A stretch of DNA of 64,000 nucleotides, taken from NCBI GenBank assembly GCA_022825725.1, contig JAJDWE010000084.1:1-64000 (forward strand). The letters are read 5' to 3'. The notes below the pieces were generated by a model that worked only from the letters and a program-made list of their open reading frames with translations, made no database searches and was not told the DNA's origin. Made by a program: the position numbers and the translations under genes. The stretch comes from Gemmatimonadota bacterium (GTDB lineage: Bacteria > Gemmatimonadota > Gemmatimonadetes > Palauibacterales > Palauibacteraceae). This document shows, one piece after another, positions 35,019 through 43,694 of this stretch; the stretch's first letter is position 1; each line of letters starts with the position of its first letter.

Positions 35019-37166
35019 TCAGCCTCCGAACCGCACCCGCAGGCCGCCGACGAGCGTTCGCGGCGCGCCCACGCGAATGAACCCGTTCGCGTCGTGCGAC
35101 ATCTCCGCGATCGCATCGAAGAGGTTCTGCACGCTCGCGAACGCGCTCAGCCGGCTCGACAGCTGACGGCGAAACCGGATATCCAGGAGGAATGAGCCCG
35201 CGATCTCCCCCGTGTTGAGGTCGTTGTCGAACCGGGCGCCCAGGTACCGGGCCGTCGCGACCACCTCCAGCGTCGACGGGTCGATGTGCCCGACGCGCAG
35301 CATGGCGCGGTGGGTCGGGCTCCCCTGCACCTCGTTGCCGATCAGGTCCGGGCGGCCCGGCGCGTCGGTGACCTCGGTCGGGTTGTACTGGTGGTTCACC
35401 GCCAGGAGCCAGGCATCGCCCGGGCGCAGTTCGATTTCCGTCTCGAGGCCGACGCTGCGCAGCGTTCCCACATTGTCGCGTCGCCGGCACACGCCGCCGG
35501 CCGCCACGAAGCCGCACGGCTGGATGACGCCGGAGGTCTCGGCTTCCTGGATCGTGACGTCGGTGATCGCGTCGCTCACGGTCGCCCAGAAGCCCGTGAG
35601 CCGGATGAGGACCGAGGAACTCGGCTGCAGATCGAGTCCCACCTCCGCGCCCAGAACCTGCTCCGGATCCAGCGCCTCGTTCGACTCGTTGACGACGTTC
35701 CCGGCCGCGCGGAACGGCTTGTAGAGTTCGTTCAGCGTCGCGACGCGCAGGCCGCTGTAGAAGCTCCCCCGCAGGGCCACCTGGTCCGACGCGTCGAGCA
35801 GGACGCCGAGGCTGTGGCTCAGCTTGCTGCCGCTCCGGTCGTCGAACGCGTTGTCCGTGAGCACGTCCCCGCTGACCGTGTTGACGATGCGGCGCATGCC
35901 CGAGGCGTTGCGCCACCGGTCGAACCGCAGACCTCCGTACACCTGCCACCGGTCGTTCAACCGGATCCGGTCCTGGATGAAGAAGCCGTACAGCGTCTGG
36001 TCGCCGCCGGTCTCCCGCTGTCGCGTGAACGCGCCGTCGTTGAACAGATACCGCTCCGAGGCCTCGCCGGTCGCGCTCAGGATGTCGGTCCCCAGCGTGA
36101 GGTCGTGGCTGCCGAGTCCGGGCTTCTGCCACACGAGGTTCGCGCCGATCCCGGACGAGGGAACGTCCTGGCTGATGGACGGCTCCTCGCTGTTTCGGCC
36201 CGCCTCGACCCCCGAGAAGGAGTTCACGTAGGACTGCGACTGCATGTAGGTGTTGAACGCGAGCGTGGAGCCGTCTTGGCCGCTGAGGGTGGCCCCGATC
36301 TGTCCGAATCCCGCTTCCGTCGTGTTGTTCCGGAGAGGCGTCGCGTTGTCCTTGTCCTGGTCGAAGTAATTCCCCTGGGCGTGGATGCGCAGGCGGTCCC
36401 CGGCCTGGAACTCGACCTTTGCGCGCAACGCCCCGTGGCTCGAGGCGGAGGGGATGTCCACGGCGCCGCGCAGGCTGGGCTCCGTGAGGATGTAGCCGTC
36501 GCTGTTGAAGAGTTCGCCGGCCACGTAGCCGCCGGCGCGCTCGTCGCCGAAGGATGCCATCGCGTCGCCGCGGAAGGTGGACTGGCTCCCTCCCTGCGCA
36601 CTCGCGGAGAACCCGCCTCCGCCGCCCGAGCGGGTGATCACATGGACGACGCCCGCGAGGCTCTGACTCCCCCAGCTGACCGTGGCCCCGCCGCGCACGA
36701 TCTCGATGCGCTCGATGACTTCGACCGGGACCTGGCTCCAGCGCACCCAGCCGAAGTAGGGGTCGTTCAGCGGCACGCCGTCGACGAGCACGAGCGTCCG
36801 GCTCGCGGCCGTCCCTCCCAGTCCCCTCAGCGTGACGGCCTGCCAGGAGGGATGCGCGACCCCCGCCTGGAAGGGGAAGCGGAAGTTGAGCCCGGGCACC
36901 TCCTGAAGGACGTCCTGGAGCGTCTGCGCGGCGGAGAGACGCAACTCCTCGCGCGTCACGGTCGTCACGTTGACGGGGACCTCTCCCACGGATGTCGGGG
37001 CGCGCAGCGCCGAGACGATCAACTCGCCCAGCGAAATCACGCTGTCCGCGGGCACCGGGTCCTGCGCCTCGAGCGCCGCGCCCGGCCACAGCCCGCAGAG
37101 CGCGAGCACGAGAAACCCGCAGCGGGGTTGCCGGCGCGATCGAAGCGCCGCTTCACGTAGCGTCAT
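35019..37166 (-). CDS. TonB-dependent outer-membrane receptor
   Basis: 715 residues with an N-terminal signal peptide. The plug domain (about 45-160) begins 'ISLGELIVSALRAPTSVGEV' and has the characteristic 'LQDVLQEVPGLN', 'LVLVDGVPLND' and 'VEVIERIEIVRGG' blocks. A beta-barrel of alternating strands follows, ending 'GGLRVRFGG'. Such receptors import siderophores, vitamins or oligomers using TonB energy. No substrate is evident, and no transport operon or riboswitch lies beside it. It starts inside the end of glnS (14-base overlap), so it is probably cotranscribed with glnS, an odd pairing. Confidence 0.92.
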   Translation of the reverse strand: MTLREAALRSRRQPRCGFLVLALCGLWPGAALEAQDPVPADSVISLGELIVSALRAPTSVGEVPVNVTTVTREELRLSAAQTLQDVLQEVPGLNFRFPFQAGVAHPSWQAVTLRGLGGTAASRTLVLVDGVPLNDPYFGWVRWSQVPVEVIERIEIVRGGATVSWGSQSLAGVVHVITRSGGGGGFSASAQGGSQSTFRGDAMASFGDERAGGYVAGELFNSDGYILTEPSLRGAVDIPSASSHGALRAKVEFQAGDRLRIHAQGNYFDQDKDNATPLRNNTTEAGFGQIGATLSGQDGSTLAFNTYMQSQSYVNSFSGVEAGRNSEEPSISQDVPSSGIGANLVWQKPGLGSHDLTLGTDILSATGEASERYLFNDGAFTRQRETGGDQTLYGFFIQDRIRLNDRWQVYGGLRFDRWRNASGMRRIVNTVSGDVLTDNAFDDRSGSKLSHSLGVLLDASDQVALRGSFYSGLRVATLNELYKPFRAAGNVVNESNEALDPEQVLGAEVGLDLQPSSSVLIRLTGFWATVSDAITDVTIQEAETSGVIQPCGFVAAGGVCRRRDNVGTLRSVGLETEIELRPGDAWLLAVNHQYNPTEVTDAPGRPDLIGNEVQGSPTHRAMLRVGHIDPSTLEVVATARYLGARFDNDLNTGEIAGSFLLDIRFRRQLSSRLSAFASVQNLFDAIAEMSHDANGFIRVGAPRTLVGGLRVRFGG

Positions 37167-39627
37167 TGAGACTCTCCTCGAGGAGTTCCCTCACGATGGC
37201 CGGGTCCGCGCGTCCGTGCGTCGCGCGCATGACCTGGCCCACGAAAAAACCGGCGAGGCCGGTGTGCCCGGCGGCATAGCGGGCCACCTCGGCCGGATGA
37301 GCGGCCACGACACCGTCCACGACCTCGCGAATCTGCTCGGTATCGCCGATCCGGCCCAGCCCCTCGCGCCCGACGATCTCCCGGGGACTTCCGCCGTCCG
37401 CCACGAGTCGCGCCAGCAGCGACTTCGCCACCGCCCGCGAGATCGAGCGCTCGAGGACGAGTTCCACCAGCTCGGCCAGCGCCTCGGGTTCGAGAGCGCC
37501 CGCGTCGCCTTCGCTGCCCCCGGCGCCGCGGACCTCGTGCACGAGCCAGGTCGCGACGGCGGCCGGATCCACGCCGCCGCCGATCGCGCGCTCATAATAC
37601 TGCACCGACTCGGCGGAACCACTGAGCAGGTCGGCGAGTTCGTCCGGCAGCCCCAGCGGATCCCGAAAGCGGTCGAAGGCCGCCTGGAGCGCGGGGTCGG
37701 CGCGCCTCGCCGCATCGCGGGCCTCCCGCGCCGAGTCGATTCCGGGGACCGCCGGCCCGGTCGCCCCGTCGTCCGCCGCGGTCCGCGCCTCCGGGGCGTC
37801 GGTGCCGCGGGCTCCGTCCGACTTCGCCCGCCGGCTCCAGGCGTCGCGGAGCGTCACCGTCCGGTTGAAGACGAGCGGGCTGCCGCGAGGGGCCTCGCCG
37901 CCCGCGTCCGCCGCCGTGCCCGCAGCCGTCGTGGCCGCAGCCACCGTGGCCCGGTCCGGGACGAAGTAGCCCAGCCGCTCGAACTGCCAGGCCGTCTCGG
38001 GCGGATCGTCGGCCAGGCTCGGCTCGCCGCGCGCGTCCGTCAGGACCTGCAGCGAGTCCGGGTTCAGGCTCTCGCGGAGGCCTTCGGCGTCTCCGGCCGG
38101 GTTCGAGACGCGGAACAGGCGGTCGTAGAGGCGGACCTCCATCGGCACCGATTCCGTGGCGGACACCCAGTGGATCGTGCCCGCCGGCCGACGCCCGTCC
38201 GGCGCCGATCCGCTTCGCGTCTCCGGGTCGTACGTGCAGTGCAGGCGCACGATCCGGCCGGCGTCGTCCTTCTCCACGCGGCGGCAGGTGATGAAGTAGC
38301 CGTGCCGCAGGCGCACCTCGCGTCCGGGGGCGAGCCGGCGGAAGCCGGGGGCCGGCTCCTCGGCGAAGTCGTCCCGCTCCATGTAGAGGACGCGGGTGAA
38401 CGGGACTCTCCGCGTTTCCGGCCACCCCTCCGGCGGGGCATCGGCGCCGCGCGGGAAGTAGGGGGCTTCGATCCAGTCGACCTCGCCCTCCGGATAGTTG
38501 TCGATCACGACCTCGAGGGGGCGCAGCACGGCGAGCACGCGCGGCGCCCGCCGGTTCAGCGCCTCGCGCACGGCCCATTCGAGCGTGGCGATCTCCACCC
38601 GGTTGTCGGCCTTCCCGATCCCGACCTGCCGGCAGAAGGCCCGAATGGCATCCGGAGGGATGCCGCGGCGCCGGAAACCGGCCAGCGTGGGCATGCGCGG
38701 GTCGTCCCAGCCCGAGACGTGTCCGTCCTCCACGAGGAGGAGGAGCTTCCGCTTGCTCACGATCGTGTAGTCGAGGTTGCGGCGCGCGAACTCGTACTGG
38801 CGGGGCCGCGGATCCCACGAGCCGAGCGCCTCTCCGCCGCCGCCTTCCGCTCCCGGCACGCGGTCGATGCGGGCGGAAGCGGGACGCGTATGCTCGATGA
38901 ACCAGTCGTAGAGTGCGCGATTGTCCTGGAACTCGAGCGTGCAGAAGGAGTGCGTGATCCCCTCGATGGCGTCGGATTGGCCGTGCGCCCAGTCGTAGAA
39001 GGGGTAGATCGGCCATTCGTCGCCCGTCCGGTAGTGGTGCGCGTGCCGGATTCGGTACATGAGCGGGTCGCGCAGCTTCATGTTCGACGAGGCGAGGTCG
39101 ATCCGCGCGCGGAGCACGTGTGCACCATCCTCGAACTCCCCCGCGCGCATGCGTCGGAAGAGATCCAGGTTCTCCTCGGCCGAGCGGTCCCGGTACGGGC
39201 TGGGCCGGCTGGGTTCTCGCACGGACCCGCGGTGGGCGCGGATCTCCTCCTCGGACAGGCTGTCGACGTAGGCGAAGCCATCCTCGATCATCCGCAGCGC
39301 CATCCGGTAGAGCGCCCCGAAGTAGTCCGACGCGTAGCGGATCTCGCCGTCCCACTCGAACCCCAGCCAGCGGATGTCCCGCGCGATCGCCTCCACGTAG
39401 GACGGGTCCTCCGTCGTCGGGTTCGTGTCGTCCATGCGCAGCGTCGTGCGGCCGCCGTACTCCCGCGCGACCTCGAAGTCGAGGCAGATGGCGGAGGCGT
39501 GGCCCACGTGAAGGAAGCCGTTGGGCTCGGGCGGAAAACGCGTGAGCACGCGCCCCCCGTGACGCCCGCTCAGGACATCCTCGGCGACGATCTGACGGAT
39601 GAAATCGAGACGCTCTCGTTGCGGCAT
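37153..39627 (-). CDS. glnS: Glutaminyl-tRNA synthetase with C-terminal YqeY-like domain
   Basis: 824 residues, longer than the ~550 of E. coli GlnRS. Class Ic catalytic core: 'TRFPPEPNGFLHVGHA' (HIGH motif HVGH) and 'YTIVSKRKL' (KMSKS-like). A beta-barrel anticodon domain runs to about 560. After an Ala/Gly-rich linker (about 565-650) comes a YqeY/GatB-tail helical domain ending 'VGQVMRATHGRADPAIVREL', as in Deinococcus GlnRS, where it aids tRNA binding. A direct GlnRS suggests Gln-tRNA does not depend only on GatCAB. Confidence 0.93.
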   Translation of the reverse strand: MPQRERLDFIRQIVAEDVLSGRHGGRVLTRFPPEPNGFLHVGHASAICLDFEVAREYGGRTTLRMDDTNPTTEDPSYVEAIARDIRWLGFEWDGEIRYASDYFGALYRMALRMIEDGFAYVDSLSEEEIRAHRGSVREPSRPSPYRDRSAEENLDLFRRMRAGEFEDGAHVLRARIDLASSNMKLRDPLMYRIRHAHHYRTGDEWPIYPFYDWAHGQSDAIEGITHSFCTLEFQDNRALYDWFIEHTRPASARIDRVPGAEGGGGEALGSWDPRPRQYEFARRNLDYTIVSKRKLLLLVEDGHVSGWDDPRMPTLAGFRRRGIPPDAIRAFCRQVGIGKADNRVEIATLEWAVREALNRRAPRVLAVLRPLEVVIDNYPEGEVDWIEAPYFPRGADAPPEGWPETRRVPFTRVLYMERDDFAEEPAPGFRRLAPGREVRLRHGYFITCRRVEKDDAGRIVRLHCTYDPETRSGSAPDGRRPAGTIHWVSATESVPMEVRLYDRLFRVSNPAGDAEGLRESLNPDSLQVLTDARGEPSLADDPPETAWQFERLGYFVPDRATVAAATTAAGTAADAGGEAPRGSPLVFNRTVTLRDAWSRRAKSDGARGTDAPEARTAADDGATGPAVPGIDSAREARDAARRADPALQAAFDRFRDPLGLPDELADLLSGSAESVQYYERAIGGGVDPAAVATWLVHEVRGAGGSEGDAGALEPEALAELVELVLERSISRAVAKSLLARLVADGGSPREIVGREGLGRIGDTEQIREVVDGVVAAHPAEVARYAAGHTGLAGFFVGQVMRATHGRADPAIVRELLEESLNDAT

Positions 39628-39666
39628 GGGGGAAACTACGAGATTGACGGCGAACCGGAACGGGCG

Positions 39667-39702
39667 AAAAAAAAGGGGCCGGATCCGCGGGGGACCCGGC
39701 CC
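39667..39702 (-). terminator. Rho-independent terminator after the small membrane-protein gene
   Basis: On the minus strand an 11-bp stem (39702-39692 with 39686-39676, one G-U pair) with a five-base loop is followed by C and eight Ts (39674-39667). It lies 33 bases after the stop of the gene at 39736-39954 and about 40 bases before the glnS start, so it separates the two transcripts. Confidence 0.88.
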
Positions 39703-39735
39703 GACAGGCGTCGTGCGTGGCCTGACGGGGTCTCG

Positions 39736-39954
39736 TCAGGAAATCACGTCGAAATCAGGGGCGGCGGTCGCGGCGGTCGGCGCGTCGGGAAGCTCGGGAC
39801 ATGCGCCCGTCGTTTCCGGCGCGTCCACCGTCCCGGTCGCCTGTGTGCCCTGCACGGCTCCGCTGTGCGTGCCCAGGATCAGCCCCACCGCCATCAACAG
39901 CCAGGCCAGAGAGCCCGTCGTCGCCCACTTCGACAGTCTGTCCATGTGTCCCAT
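39736..39954 (-). CDS. Small exported or membrane protein, hypothetical
   Basis: 72 residues from ATG 39954, with GGAG five bases upstream (second ATG at 39945). One hydrophobic segment (about 13-29, 'GSLAWLLMAVGLILG') is followed by a Thr/Ala/Pro-rich tail with a single Cys. It could be a signal-anchored or secreted small protein. No family is recognised. A strong terminator directly follows, which supports it being a real transcription unit. Confidence 0.55.
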   Translation of the reverse strand: MGHMDRLSKWATTGSLAWLLMAVGLILGTHSGAVQGTQATGTVDAPETTGACPELPDAPTAATAAPDFDVIS

Positions 39955-40105
39955 CCCTTCTCCATGTCGGCGGCTGCGATCTGTACCCTTCTGGTACGAA
40001 AAACCGGAGCGGAAGTTTCCCGGTTCGCGTCTGTGTGACCTGTAAGACCCTCGGACCGGCGGAATGGTTGGCAGACCGCCCGGTGTGCGCGGATATGCCG
40101 GACGG

Positions 40106-40681
40106 TCACGACGGCGTCGTGAGGCGGGCGAGGTACGTGCCGTCCCCGCCCTCGAACACGACGTCGAGTCGCCAGCCCGCGCGCGCGGCGTGACGCGCCA
40201 GCGTCTCGGGGTCGATGTACAGCTCGCGAAACGGCCGCCCGACCCGGCCGGCGTGGGAGAGTTCGATCCAGGCTTCTCCCGGGTATTCGCCGGCGGGGGG
40301 CCATGCTACGGAGGACGCCGTGGCAGGCGGTGGGAAGGGGGCCGCCTCCGCGCCGTCGACGAGCAGTTGTCCGCCCGGCGCCAGGAATCGGGGCGCGTGC
40401 GCGAGGAAGCGGTCGAGGCCCGCCAGCGTCCCGACGGGGCCGAGCCCGTTCATCAGCATGAGGACGGTGTCGAATCCCGGTCGCCACCAGTGGCGGAAGT
40501 CAGCGTGCACGACGTGCGCCGCGCCACGCGCGCGCAGCAGGCGAGCGACATCGGCAGAGCCTTCCACCGCGACGACGCGCCGTCCCCGCGCCTCGAGTGC
40601 GAGAGTGTGCGGTCCCGCGCCGGCACCGAGATCGAGCACACGGCCGCGACACAGATCGAGAGCGTAGCGCTCGAAGTCCAT
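40106..40681 (-). CDS. Class I SAM-dependent methyltransferase
   Basis: 191 residues from ATG 40681. The SAM-binding motif I VLDLGAGAG is at 15-23, with an acidic residue after strand 2 (VVAVEGS). 'FDTVLMLMNGLG' is motif IV-like. The coding signal clearly continues upstream in frame: 'VGFFFRTPDELMDFERYALD' precedes the ATG and fits homologous N-termini. The frame is open to 40897 but has no ATG, GTG or TTG. CTG 40885, one base after the stop of the zinc-ribbon gene, could start a 259-residue form. Substrate unknown. It is at the tail of the paa cluster, and a metabolic link is not shown. Confidence 0.75.
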   Translation of the reverse strand: MDFERYALDLCRGRVLDLGAGAGPHTLALEARGRRVVAVEGSADVARLLRARGAAHVVHADFRHWWRPGFDTVLMLMNGLGPVGTLAGLDRFLAHAPRFLAPGGQLLVDGAEAAPFPPPATASSVAWPPAGEYPGEAWIELSHAGRVGRPFRELYIDPETLARHAARAGWRLDVVFEGGDGTYLARLTTPS

Positions 40682-40886
40682 CAGTTCGTCCGGCGTCCGG
40701 AAGAAGAAGCCGACGGGTAGCGCCTCGTCCTCGCCGAGACTGCTCCGCAGCCGGAGTTCAACGTCGATCTCTCCTCCCGCATACGCGGCGAGCGCGCGGG
40801 CGAAGGGGGCGAGCGGCGGAACCCGGTCGCGGTAGGCGCCGGGCCCGCACGCGGGCGCGGGCGGATCGGGCTCTAGCGCTACCAGT

Positions 40887-41111
40887 TCAGCGCCACCTCA
40901 GCGCCTCGAACACCGTGCGGCAGGCGTTGCAGTAGTACTGGGCCGTCGAGGCCTGTCCTCCGAAGGTGGCGAACGGGTCGGTATCGTCCGAGTCGCAGAA
41001 GGGACAGGGGACGGAGGACGGCATGGCGGACGACTCGACGGGATCGTCGAGCGGCGGTTTCCGTGGCGGGGCATCGCCCTTCGCGTTGTCGCGCTTCGCG
41101 CCGTCGGCCAC
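40887..41111 (-). CDS. Stand-alone PaaD-type zinc-ribbon protein
   Basis: 74 residues from GTG 41111, four bases after paaC. After a 34-residue lysine-rich, disordered lead comes CPFCDSDDTDPFATFGGQ and, later, YYCNACRTVFEAL: two CxxC pairs in the order found at the C-terminus of canonical PaaD (CP.CGS.T...FG.T.C...Y.C..C..PF..F). The MIP18 half of PaaD is encoded separately at 42219-42704. PaaD is thought to help install the iron centre of the phenylacetyl-CoA epoxidase. So PaaD appears split into two genes separated by paaB and paaC. Confidence 0.78.
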   Translation of the reverse strand: MADGAKRDNAKGDAPPRKPPLDDPVESSAMPSSVPCPFCDSDDTDPFATFGGQASTAQYYCNACRTVFEALRWR

Positions 41112-41115
41112 GGGG

Positions 41116-41940
41116 TCAGTCCATCAGGAGTTCTCGGTTGCGGTCGCCCCGGACCCGGGCGAGGGAGTCTTCATCGGGTCCGCCCTCCGCCGCGCGCCGA
41201 CGCCCTGCGAGGTAGCACTCCCAGACCGGCTCGCGCGTACTGGCCCAGATCGCGTCGGCCTCCCGGGCGAGGCCCGTCTCCGCGGCGAGCGGCCCCACCC
41301 GTTCGAGCCAGCGCGCCCGCGCCCCGGCGGCACCCCGCCGCACGATTCCATGCGCGGCGAGCGTCGCGATGAGCGGGTCGTCCTCGGGGCCGAACCAGCA
41401 GAGGCAGGCGTTCCAGGCCGCGCCGAACGCCCCGGTCAGCGCCGCCCGCCCGCCCTCGGCGCTCAGGAGACGGGAGGTCCAGCCCTGTCCGTGATCGAAG
41501 TGGAACCGCTCTTCCTCGAGCAGTTTGCGCACCTTGTAGTGGATCGGCTCGTAGCGGCTCTCCGCGAGCATCTCGAACTGCACCGAGAGCGCGGTGTCCC
41601 ACAGGAAGTTGAGGGCGAGGAACTCCTCCCACGATGCGACGTCCCGGTCCAGCAGTTCCGAACTGTGGTACTCGCCGGATGCGCGTTCGTGTTCGAGCGC
41701 GGCCGGATCGTGGCCGAAGTCGCGCAGCAGCGCGTAGAGGATGCGGGCGTGGCCCCACTCGTCCTGCGCCATCGCGGAGCAGGCGATGCCGGCCTCGACG
41801 GAGGGCGCGCCGAGAAGCCAGTCCGAGTAGCGGATGCCGAGCAGCCGCTTGTTGTCCGCGAGGGCGAGGATGAGGTTGCCGAGGTGTCCCGACACGCCCT
41901 CAGGAAGGTCCTCCGCCGAACGGAAGCCGCTCTCGGTCAT
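41116..41940 (-). CDS. paaC: Phenylacetyl-CoA epoxidase structural subunit PaaC
   Basis: 274 residues. PaaC is the non-catalytic ferritin-like partner of PaaA in the 1,2-phenylacetyl-CoA epoxidase. The four-helix bundle is evident: 'LILALADNKRLLGIRYSDWL', 'AMAQDEWGHARILY', 'ALSVQFEMLAESRYEPIHYK' and 'LLEEERFHFDHGQGW'. Metal ligands are only partly kept, as usual for PaaC. The order here is paaA-paaD-paaB-paaC. It is followed by the zinc-ribbon gene after four bases. Confidence 0.92.
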   Translation of the reverse strand: MTESGFRSAEDLPEGVSGHLGNLILALADNKRLLGIRYSDWLLGAPSVEAGIACSAMAQDEWGHARILYALLRDFGHDPAALEHERASGEYHSSELLDRDVASWEEFLALNFLWDTALSVQFEMLAESRYEPIHYKVRKLLEEERFHFDHGQGWTSRLLSAEGGRAALTGAFGAAWNACLCWFGPEDDPLIATLAAHGIVRRGAAGARARWLERVGPLAAETGLAREADAIWASTREPVWECYLAGRRRAAEGGPDEDSLARVRGDRNRELLMD

Positions 41941-41970
41941 CGCGGGTCCGCCGTCATCGCGAGTCCGCCG

Positions 41971-42222
41971 TCATCGCGAGTCCGCCCCCGGCGCGCGCCC
42001 GCCCGGGCCGCCGAGCGTGAAGGGGGCCTGCGGCCGGTTCACCGCCGCGAACGCATCGCGCGGCGCGACCGTCATCTCGAACCACTTCGCCTCGTCGTAC
42101 GTCTGCCACGCGTAGACGCGCGCGAGCTGCTCGTTGGGGGCGGACACCGCGCCGACATGCTCGAAGCGGTCCGCCCGCTTCTTGCGCGCGAACACCTCGT
42201 ACACCTGCCCGTTCCCGCTCAC
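41971..42222 (-). CDS. paaB: Phenylacetyl-CoA epoxidase subunit PaaB
   Basis: 83 residues from GTG 42222, overlapping the paaD stop by four bases (GTGA). 'VYEVFARKKRADRFEHVGAV', 'ARVYAWQTYDE' and 'WFEMTVAPRDAF' are the conserved blocks of PaaB, a small scaffold subunit of the epoxidase complex. The last ~20 residues are Gly/Pro/Arg-rich and beyond the family consensus. The longer open frame to 42360 is a shadow of paaD. Confidence 0.88.
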   Translation of the reverse strand: MSGNGQVYEVFARKKRADRFEHVGAVSAPNEQLARVYAWQTYDEAKWFEMTVAPRDAFAAVNRPQAPFTLGGPGGRAPGADSR

Positions 42223-42704
42223 GTGACGACTCCGACGGAGCGCAGGAGCTTCCGTCCGCGCGCGGAGATCGCCGCCGTCGTCCACGGAGGATCCCACTCC
42301 GTCACGATCTCGACCTTCCCGACTTCGTCCAGTTGCAGGAGGCGCTCCCGCACGTCCCACTGGATGAAATCCATGCAGGGGCAGGCCGTGGCCGTGAAGG
42401 TGAGGTGAACGGTGACGGCCCCGGCTTCCTCGTCCCCCTCGACCCCGCGCACGAGCCCGAGGTCAACGATCGAGATCGGGAACTCCGGGTCCGCGACTTC
42501 ATAGAGCGCCCGGCGCGCCCGTTCCGCGAGATCCGCGGCGGGTTCGGCGAACGCGGGAGGGGGCGGCAGGTCCCGTCCGCCCTGGGTCTCCCGCAGCACG
42601 GCGCCGAAATCCATGCCTGCCTCGTAGCGCGGGAGGGACCGCGGGCGGGATCGCGGGGCGGATCGCGGGAGCGCCACTCCGCCGGCCGGGGCGTCGGCGT
42701 TCAT
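42219..42704 (-). CDS. paaD: PaaD-like MIP18 (DUF59) protein without zinc ribbon
   Basis: 161 residues from ATG 42704, overlapping the paaA stop (ATGA). After a ~60-residue Arg/Pro-rich, probably disordered lead, the MIP18/DUF59 fold is clear: 'LYEVADPEFPISIVDLGLVR', 'HLTFTATACPCMDFI' with the reactive Cys pair, and 'VTEWDPPWTTAAIS'. It ends at 'LRSVGVVT', where canonical PaaD continues into a zinc ribbon; that ribbon is the separate gene at 40887-41111. Predicted to assemble the PaaAC iron site. Confidence 0.88.
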   Translation of the reverse strand: MNADAPAGGVALPRSAPRSRPRSLPRYEAGMDFGAVLRETQGGRDLPPPPAFAEPAADLAERARRALYEVADPEFPISIVDLGLVRGVEGDEEAGAVTVHLTFTATACPCMDFIQWDVRERLLQLDEVGKVEIVTEWDPPWTTAAISARGRKLLRSVGVVT

Positions 42705-43639
42705 GCCGCGAGCAGCCGCTCGACCGCGAATCGGCTTCTGCGCAGCGAATCGACGTACTGCTCGTTCATCGGGCCACGCGCCTTCCACCGCTGGAACACC
42801 TGCTTCCAGGTGATCGTCTCGTTGAAGAGCCAGCGTCGCGCCTCCGGGTCGTACTGGCAGGGAAGCTCGTAGGTCAGCTCCACCTCGTCCGTCCCGGGGT
42901 CGTACTGCGCCGGAAGGTCGTACCCCAGCTCCTCGCACAGCGGCACGACGGCCTTGAGCCAGGTCCGGCGAAGCTGGTCGTTCGTCATCCCCTTGAGGCG
43001 GAAGTCGAGCTGCGCGTTGTGGTGCTTTCGGTCGTCGGGCATGCCGAACCACTCCACGCCCATGGGGAACATCCAGTCGAGCGTCCGCTGCACGGCTTCC
43101 TTCGCGGCGCCCCCCGCCTCGGCGAAGCGGCGGATCCAGACCTCGCCGTGCCGCAGGTGGAAGTTCTCCTCGAGGCTCACCTTGACGAGGCCGCGCTTGA
43201 GCGGTCCGTAGCTCGTGTTGCGGTGCACGTCGCCCAGCAGCGTGATCCCGGCCCGGTCGTAGAGCGCGTTCGCCGAGACGAGTTCGGCCCAGTTCATCAG
43301 CGGCTGGTCGAACCCGTAGGGGTGCTTGAAGTGGGCGGGTTCCCGCTCGTAGAGGAGCCAGTGGCGGTCGACGCCGAGGTCCTCGAGCAGGCGGTATGCG
43401 ATGTTCGCGTGCCCGAGTTCGTCCTGGATGATCGCCGTGGCCGAGACCATCGTGTTCGTGGACGGGGCGTCCCGCGCGGCCATGAAGTAGGCCGGCGCGC
43501 TGATGAGTTCCGTGTCGCCCTGGACGGTGAGCTGCGTGATGAGCGCCCGCTTGTAGGTCTCCGTCATGTCCTCTTCGGACTCGACGATGAACCCCTCCTG
43601 CACCTTCCGCTGCAGTTCCTCGTCCGTAAAACGTCCCAT
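42701..43639 (-). CDS. paaA: Phenylacetyl-CoA epoxidase catalytic subunit PaaA
   Basis: 312 residues. PaaA holds the di-iron centre that epoxidises the ring of phenylacetyl-CoA. Ligand-bearing helices are visible: 'ATAIIQDELGHANIAYRLLE' (E, ExxH-type) and 'VSLEENFHLRHGEVWIRRFA' (E and H). 'YGPLKRGLVK' and 'DWMFPMGVEWFGMPDD' are family blocks. It heads the operon paaA-paaD-paaB-paaC-zinc ribbon, all with short overlaps or gaps. The reductase PaaE and the downstream paa genes (paaG, paaZ, paaJ, paaK) are not in the window. Confidence 0.93.
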   Translation of the reverse strand: MGRFTDEELQRKVQEGFIVESEEDMTETYKRALITQLTVQGDTELISAPAYFMAARDAPSTNTMVSATAIIQDELGHANIAYRLLEDLGVDRHWLLYEREPAHFKHPYGFDQPLMNWAELVSANALYDRAGITLLGDVHRNTSYGPLKRGLVKVSLEENFHLRHGEVWIRRFAEAGGAAKEAVQRTLDWMFPMGVEWFGMPDDRKHHNAQLDFRLKGMTNDQLRRTWLKAVVPLCEELGYDLPAQYDPGTDEVELTYELPCQYDPEARRWLFNETITWKQVFQRWKARGPMNEQYVDSLRRSRFAVERLLAA

Positions 43640-43694
43640 ACCTGGCGCCTCTCCCGCCCCCGGGGATCTTCCACCCCGCGGGCGAATCGTGAAT

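Noticed and set aside
36970-40038. 1022-codon plus-strand frame
   Set aside because: Antisense to glnS and the receptor start; no domain features.
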